A DNA stretch of 64,000 nucleotides from Rheinheimera pleomorphica (GTDB taxonomy: Bacteria > Pseudomonadota > Gammaproteobacteria > Enterobacterales > Alteromonadaceae), in the NCBI RefSeq assembly GCF_011634895.1, contig NZ_SIRR01000008.1, positions 310,001-374,000 of the forward strand, given 5' to 3'. Both the position numbers and the translations under genes were made by a program. Positions 58,551 through 64,000 of this stretch are shown here, piece after piece. The notes under the pieces were generated by a model. That model was not told the DNA's origin and made no database searches. It saw only the letters and a program-made list of their open reading frames with translations. The number at the start of each line of letters is the position of its first letter. Position 1 is the stretch's first letter.

Positions 58551-61500
58551 CCGTTTACTCTCTTATGTAGTTCCTGCACCGAGGCTACGCTGTCAAAAGC
58601 ACTGGCAGCATTTGACATCACCGTAGCAAAGGCGGCGTTTAACGTTGTAGTGTAGTTAGCTTTGTACTGCAATGCACCACGGCGAATAATTTTGGAGTCT
58701 TCTATCGCTTGACGGCCGTCAGTGGTGTTAACAATATAGCTGTACTCGCCGTTTTTAATCCGGTCCAGAATATGTGGCCGGCCTTCTGACACCTTATTCA
58801 CCCGGCGGCAATCAATACCGGCGGCTTGCAGGGCCTGGGCGGTACCGCCGGTGGCATCCAGCTCAAAGCCTTTTTCAACCATGCGCTTAGCCAGTTCAAT
58901 AACGCGCACTTTATCGCTGTCGCGAACTGAAAGCAAGGCACGGCCACCGGTTGGAATAACGGTACTGGCCCCTAACTGGCCTTTAGCAAACGCCTGCTCA
59001 AAGGTGTCACCCACGCCCATTACCTCACCGGTCGAGCGCATTTCAGGGCCTAAAATAGGATCGACACCCGGGAATTTGTTAAAGGGAATAACCACTTCTT
59101 TTACCGAGAAAAATGGTGGAATAATCTCTTTCGTTACGCCTTGCTCAGCCAGTGACTTGCCGGCCATACAGCGGGCACCCACTTTAGCCACAGCAATACC
59201 GGTTGCCTTAGACACAAAAGGCACAGTACGGGCGGCACGCGGGTTGACTTCAATTAAGTAAACTTCGCCATCCTTCACCGCAAACTGGGTGTTCATTAAA
59301 CCAACTACCCCCAGTTCCAGTGCCAGCTTGCGCACCTGCTCGCGCATCACGTCCTGAATGTCTTTACCCAGGCTGTGCGGCGGCAATGAGCAAGCCGAGT
59401 CACCTGAGTGCACACCGGCTTGTTCAATATGTTCCATAATGCCGCCGATAACCACTTCTTTGCCATCACAGATGGCATCGATATCCACTTCAATAGCGTC
59501 ATCAAGGAAGTTATCCAGTAGCACCGGCGAGTCATTCGATACGCTAACCGCTTCGTTCATATAACGGCGCAGGTCTTGCTCATCATAAACAATTTCCATT
59601 GCCCGGCCGCCCAGCACGTAAGATGGGCGCACTACCATCGGGAAGCCGATATCAGCTGATTTGGTAATGGCTTCTTCCAAGCTGGTTACGGTAGCATTCT
59701 TCGGCTGCTTCAAGCCTAAACGCTCTACCGCCTGCTGGAAGCGCTCACGGTCTTCAGCGCGGTCAATCGCGTCCGGTGAAGTGCCGATAATTGGCACACC
59801 GTTCGCTTCCAGAGCGCGGGCTAATTTCAGCGGTGTTTGCCCACCGTATTGCACGATAACGCCTTTTGGCTGCTCCTTACGCACAATTTCCAGCACATCT
59901 TCCAGGGTGATGGGCTCAAAATATAACCGGTCTGAGGTGTCGTAATCGGTAGAAACTGTTTCCGGGTTACAGTTCACCATAATGGTTTCGAAACCGTCTT
60001 CACGCAGCGCCAGCGCCGCATGTACGCAGCAATAGTCAAACTCAATGCCCTGACCGATACGGTTTGGCCCGCCGCCGATAATCATAATTTTATCGCGGTT
60101 AGTCGGCATGGCTTCGCACTCTTCGTCATAGCTTGAGTACATATAGGCCGTGTTAGAGGCAAACTCGGCGGCACAGGTATCCACCCGCTTATACACCGGG
60201 TGAATATTAAAGCTGTAGCGCTTTTTGCGTACTTCGTTTTCACTAACGCCCAGTACATCAGCAATGCGCTTATCAGCAAAGCCTTTGCGTTTTAAGCGTT
60301 TAAGCCGCGCCTGGTCCAGCGCAGCAAAACCATCTTTGCCAAGCGCCAGCTCTTCTTTGACTAAATCTTCAATTTGGATCAGGAACCAGCGGTCGATATT
60401 GGTCAGGCTGAATATCTCATCCATGCTCATGCCCAAACGCAGCGCATCGGCGATATACCAAATACGGTGCGAGCCAGGCTCTTTTAATTCACGGATAATT
60501 TTATCTTTGGCTTCCGGCAAACTGATATCAATGATCGGATCCAGGCCACAAACGCCAATTTCGAGGCTGCGCAAGGCTTTTTGCAGCGATTCTTGCTGGT
60601 TGCGTCCGATAGACATCACTTCACCCACCGATTTCATCTGGGTGGTTAAGCGGTCATTGGCGCCGGCAAATTTTTCAAAGTTAAAACGGGGCACCTTAGT
60701 GACCACGTAGTCAATGCTCGGCTCAAACGAGGCCGGGGTTTTGCCACCGGTAATATCATTGGCCAGCTCGTCCAGTGTATAACCAATCGCCAGCTTGGCC
60801 GCTACCTTGGCGATCGGGAAGCCGGTGGCTTTCGACGCCAGTGCCGATGAACGTGACACCCTTGGGTTCATCTCGATAATAACCATACGGCCATCCACCG
60901 GGTTAATACCAAACTGTACGTTCGAACCGCCGGTTTCAACGCCGATTTCACGCAGCACTGCCAAAGAGGCATTACGCATGATCTGGTACTCTTTATCAGT
61001 CAGCGTTTGCGCCGGTGCCACGGTAATAGAGTCGCCGGTGTGTACGCCCATAGGGTCGAAGTTTTCAATGGCACAGACGATAATACAGTTATCGTTTTTA
61101 TCGCGCACCACCTCCATTTCGTACTCTTTCCAACCGATTAACGACTCGTCAATCAGCAGCTCTTTGGTGGGCGATAAATCGAGGCCGCGGGTACAAATTT
61201 CTTCAAACTCTTCGCGGTTATAGGCAATACCGCCGCCTGAGCCACCCATGGTAAAAGATGGTCGGATAATGCACGGAAAACCAATGTCGTCCAGCACCTG
61301 GTAAGCTTCTTCCATCGAGTGGGCCAAACCAGCCCGTGGGCATGCCAGCCCGATCGAACGCATGGCTTTATCAAAGCGGCTACGGTCTTCGGCTTTATCG
61401 ATCGCATCGGCGGTAGCGCCAATCATTTCGACATTGTATTTGGCCAGTACACCGTGACGCTCTAAGTCCAGCGCACAGTTCAGCGCAGTCTGGCCACCCA

Positions 61501-61768
61501 TAGTGGGTAGCACCGCGCAAGGGCGCTCTTTTTCAATGATTTTTTCTACTACCTGCCAGTGTATTGGCTCTATGTAAGTGGCATCCGCCATTTCCGGATC
61601 GGTCATAATGGTGGCCGGGTTCGAGTTCACCAGAATAACGCGGTAGCCTTCTTCCTTTAACGCTTTACAGGCCTGGGCACCTGAATAGTCAAACTCACAC
61701 GCCTGACCAATGACGATAGGGCCGGCGCCTAAAATTAGAATGCTGTTTAAATCGGTACGTTTTGGCAT
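58547..61768 (-). CDS. carB: Carbamoyl-phosphate synthase large subunit
   Basis: The 1073-residue enzyme has two duplicated ATP-grasp halves ([18 protein letters not shown] and [17 protein letters not shown]) and the C-terminal allosteric MGS-like domain ([20 protein letters not shown]). It makes carbamoyl phosphate from ammonia delivered by CarA, for pyrimidine and arginine synthesis. It is 28 bases after carA. Confidence 0.98.
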   Translation of the reverse strand: MPKRTDLNSILILGAGPIVIGQACEFDYSGAQACKALKEEGYRVILVNSNPATIMTDPEMADATYIEPIHWQVVEKIIEKERPCAVLPTMGGQTALNCALDLERHGVLAKYNVEMIGATADAIDKAEDRSRFDKAMRSIGLACPRAGLAHSMEEAYQVLDDIGFPCIIRPSFTMGGSGGGIAYNREEFEEICTRGLDLSPTKELLIDESLIGWKEYEMEVVRDKNDNCIIVCAIENFDPMGVHTGDSITVAPAQTLTDKEYQIMRNASLAVLREIGVETGGSNVQFGINPVDGRMVIIEMNPRVSRSSALASKATGFPIAKVAAKLAIGYTLDELANDITGGKTPASFEPSIDYVVTKVPRFNFEKFAGANDRLTTQMKSVGEVMSIGRNQQESLQKALRSLEIGVCGLDPIIDISLPEAKDKIIRELKEPGSHRIWYIADALRLGMSMDEIFSLTNIDRWFLIQIEDLVKEELALGKDGFAALDQARLKRLKRKGFADKRIADVLGVSENEVRKKRYSFNIHPVYKRVDTCAAEFASNTAYMYSSYDEECEAMPTNRDKIMIIGGGPNRIGQGIEFDYCCVHAALALREDGFETIMVNCNPETVSTDYDTSDRLYFEPITLEDVLEIVRKEQPKGVIVQYGGQTPLKLARALEANGVPIIGTSPDAIDRAEDRERFQQAVERLGLKQPKNATVTSLEEAITKSADIGFPMVVRPSYVLGGRAMEIVYDEQDLRRYMNEAVSVSNDSPVLLDNFLDDAIEVDIDAICDGKEVVIGGIMEHIEQAGVHSGDSACSLPPHSLGKDIQDVMREQVRKLALELGVVGLMNTQFAVKDGEVYLIEVNPRAARTVPFVSKATGIAVAKVGARCMAGKSLAEQGVTKEIIPPFFSVKEVVIPFNKFPGVDPILGPEMRSTGEVMGVGDTFEQAFAKGQLGASTVIPTGGRALLSVRDSDKVRVIELAKRMVEKGFELDATGGTAQALQAAGIDCRRVNKVSEGRPHILDRIKNGEYSYIVNTTDGRQAIEDSKIIRRGALQYKANYTTTLNAAFATVMSNAASAFDSVASVQELHKRVNG

Positions 61769-61796
61769 TGCAGTAAGTCTCCGTAATTCTCTTCGC

Positions 61797-62927
61797 TTAG
61801 GCTTTGGCTTGTTGCATCAGCGCGATAAAGTGGTCGAACAGCTCAGAGGCTTCGTGCGGGCCCGGGCTCGCTTCCGGATGGCCCTGAAAACTGAATGCCG
61901 GTTTATCAGTACGGTGTATCCCTTGCAGGGTGCCGTCAAACAATGATTTATGCGTAGCGCGTAAATTGGCCGGTAAGCTGGCTTCATCGACGGCAAAACC
62001 GTGGTTTTGCGCGGTGATTAATACCCGCTTAGTGTCCAGATTTTGTACCGGGTGGTTACCACCATGGTGGCCGACTACCATCTTCACGGTTTGCGCGCCA
62101 CTGGCCAGCGCCAGTAACTGATGGCCTAAGCAAATACCAAAAATTGGAATGTCGGTATCTAAAAAGGTTTTAATGGCGTCAATGGCGTAAGTACAAGGTG
62201 CCGGATCGCCAGGGCCGTTAGATAAAAAGATGCCATCCGGGTTTAGCGCCAATACCTCACTGGCCGGCGTTTGCGCCGGTACCACTGTCAGCTGACAACC
62301 GCGGTCGGCCAGCATACGTAAAATATTGCGCTTTACGCCAAAATCATAGGCGACTACGTGGAACCGCGCCTCTGGTGCTGCGCGATGACCTTCGCCTAAC
62401 TGCCAGCTGCCCTCTGTCCACTGATAAGGCGCTTTAACGGTAACTTCTTTGGCAAGATCCATCCCCGATAAGCCAGGGAAGCCTTTAGCCAGTTCCAGCG
62501 CCTTGGCTTCGTCCAGATTATCCCCCGCCATCAAGCAACCATTCTGGGCACCTTTTTCGCGTAGAATACGGGTTAGTTTGCGGGTATCGATATCGGCGAT
62601 GCCAAGAATATTATGTTGTGTTAAATACTGACTAAGTGAGAGTTGGTTACGGAAATTACTGGCTAACAGTGGCAGGTCGCGGATAATCAGGCCTCGGGCC
62701 CAGACTTGTCCGGATTCCTCATCTTCAAGGTTAGTACCGGTATTACCAATATGTGGATAAGTAAGAGTAACGATTTGTTCTGCGTATGAGGGATCAGTTA
62801 ATATTTCCTGATACCCGGTCATAGAGGTGTTAAACACCACCTCACCTACAGAAACTCCTTCAGCGCCAATGGCTGTACCGCGAAATACGGTGCCGTCTTC
62901 CAGTACGAGCAGGGCGGACTTAGTCAA
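61797..62927 (-). CDS. carA: Carbamoyl-phosphate synthase small subunit
   Basis: The start is TTG 62927 with GGAGG five bases upstream; the product then starts [11 protein letters not shown] like E. coli CarA, which also uses TTG. The 376-residue protein has the class I glutaminase triad: Cys in [13 protein letters not shown] and His/Glu in [11 protein letters not shown]. It releases ammonia from glutamine for CarB. Confidence 0.96.
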   Translation of the reverse strand: MTKSALLVLEDGTVFRGTAIGAEGVSVGEVVFNTSMTGYQEILTDPSYAEQIVTLTYPHIGNTGTNLEDEESGQVWARGLIIRDLPLLASNFRNQLSLSQYLTQHNILGIADIDTRKLTRILREKGAQNGCLMAGDNLDEAKALELAKGFPGLSGMDLAKEVTVKAPYQWTEGSWQLGEGHRAAPEARFHVVAYDFGVKRNILRMLADRGCQLTVVPAQTPASEVLALNPDGIFLSNGPGDPAPCTYAIDAIKTFLDTDIPIFGICLGHQLLALASGAQTVKMVVGHHGGNHPVQNLDTKRVLITAQNHGFAVDEASLPANLRATHKSLFDGTLQGIHRTDKPAFSFQGHPEASPGPHEASELFDHFIALMQQAKA

Positions 62928-63124
62928 GATAACCTCCAAACAGCAAAAAACGGGCGAAAACTGACACTGTTTTACAACCCGTTTTGACCCAAAATGTGAT
63001 ACCCGGATTTGCGCTAGGCAAACCTGACTATTTTAGGCGATCAGCGCTGGATTAGCTATGCTTTTTTTGATTTTTATTACAAATGACAACTTTACGCTAT
63101 TTTTAAGCTTAATAGCGCAAAAAG

Positions 63125-63934
63125 TTAGCTTAACTCGGTTAAACCTAACACTTGTTGCATAGAATAAAGTCCGGGCTGTTTATTTTGCAACCACAAAGCA
63201 GCGCGCAGTGCACCTTGAGCAAAGGTGTTTCGGCTAGAGGCTTTGTGGCTTATTTCCAGCCTTTCGCCCAAATCTGCAAATAAGGCGGTATGGTCACCAA
63301 TAATGTCGCCGCCACGCACCGTAGCAAAGCCAATAGTTTGCTGCTGTCGCTCACCGGTCATGCCTTCGCGGCCATACACTGCCACCTTAGCCAGGTCGCG
63401 GTCCAGCGCCTTGGCAATGCTGGCACCAATAGCCAGTGCCGTGCCCGATGGCGCATCTTTTTTAAAGCGGTGGTGCGCTTCAATAATTTCAATATCTGCC
63501 GTCTGGCCCATTACCTTGGCGGCGGTTTGCACCAAATGCAGCAGCAGGTTTACGCCAACACTCATATTGGGTGCCCAAACAATTGCAATATGCTTCGCGG
63601 CCTGCTGCACTTGCTGATATTGCGCGTCGGTTAAACCGGTTACACCTATCACCATGGCTTTGCCCGCCGCCACTGCCAATTGCAGATGCGCCAGCATGGC
63701 CTCCGGCATGGTAAAGTCAACCCAAATATCGGCCTGCTTGATACTGTCAGCACCGGTGGCGCTAAGTGACACACCCAACTTGCCAACACCGGCCAGCTCA
63801 CCGGCATCGACGCCGAGCAGATCGGAGCCTGGCCGCACTGTGGCTGCCGTCAGGTTTAACTGTTGCTCATTGGCAACCGTAATTAACGCCCGGCCCATGC
63901 GGCCGTTAGCACCCAAAACACCGATAGAAGACAT
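63125..63934 (-). CDS. dapB: 4-hydroxy-tetrahydrodipicolinate reductase
   Basis: The 269-residue protein has the NAD(P)H-binding [14 protein letters not shown] and the substrate motif [16 protein letters not shown]. It reduces the product of DapA in lysine and diaminopimelate synthesis. The gap of about 185 bases to carA has no gene and probably holds the carAB promoter and leader. A stem (63962-63968 / 63980-63986) upstream may terminate the gene beyond the window. Confidence 0.97.
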   Translation of the reverse strand: MSSIGVLGANGRMGRALITVANEQQLNLTAATVRPGSDLLGVDAGELAGVGKLGVSLSATGADSIKQADIWVDFTMPEAMLAHLQLAVAAGKAMVIGVTGLTDAQYQQVQQAAKHIAIVWAPNMSVGVNLLLHLVQTAAKVMGQTADIEIIEAHHRFKKDAPSGTALAIGASIAKALDRDLAKVAVYGREGMTGERQQQTIGFATVRGGDIIGDHTALFADLGERLEISHKASSRNTFAQGALRAALWLQNKQPGLYSMQQVLGLTELS

Positions 63935-64000
63935 AATCTGGCTCTGTATAACAATAACAATGGCGGCTATTAGAGCAAAAGCCGCCGGTAGGGGGAAGCA

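Overview
The window looks like a chromosomal segment of a marine or brackish gammaproteobacterium of the Alteromonadales/Chromatiales type (Rheinheimera, Alishewanella or Arsukibacterium-like). The reasons are the conserved housekeeping gene order (leuS to lipA, and dapB-carAB-greA to pnp-nlpI), tandem NhaD sodium/proton antiporters, an FNR-like site before an aerotaxis-type receptor, a DUF3379 protein paired with an ECF sigma factor, and an alteromonad-style APGTLAL sorting tail. The assignment rests on protein motifs and gene order only.

Layout. 1-4510 is accessory: the end of a subtilisin-like secreted protease, a GNAT acetyltransferase, then a nuclease toxin with its presumed immunity gene and two small follow-on genes. 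4575-10833 holds a Lon-like protease, a DoxX / ECF sigma / DUF3379 operon and an AraC regulator followed by an AhpD-like protein. 11116-14463 holds two surface proteins: a choice-of-anchor L protein with a sorting tail and a large multidomain lipoprotein. 14589-18236 is a patch of racemase, GNAT and unknown small genes, including a pair of 64-bp direct repeats 465 bp apart. 18313-22595 is an ion-stress cluster: ABM monooxygenase, two NhaD antiporters, universal stress protein.

23446-36152 is the conserved envelope and housekeeping cluster leuS-lptE-holA-nadD-rsfS-rlmH-mrdA-rodA-rlpA-dacA-ybeD-lipB-lipA: tRNA charging, LPS export, DNA polymerase clamp loader, NAD synthesis, ribosome silencing and methylation, cell elongation and lipoate synthesis. 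From 36672 nearly everything is on the minus strand. Read in transcription order it runs dapB, carA-carB-greA, an Aer-like receptor plus EAL phosphodiesterase, rlmE-ftsH-folP-glmM-tpiA-secG, tRNA-Leu, tRNA-fMet, rimP-nusA-infB-rbfA-truB-rpsO-pnp-nlpI, and an M64-like lipoprotein. Only yhbY and the PilZ gene are on the plus strand here.

No rRNA, CRISPR array, transposase, integrase or phage gene was seen. The least explained items are the toxin/immunity locus, the 64-bp repeat pair, a duplicated and diverged NhaD, a transcription terminator that doubles as a signal-peptide coding region, and a broken copy of the initiator tRNA 3' half.
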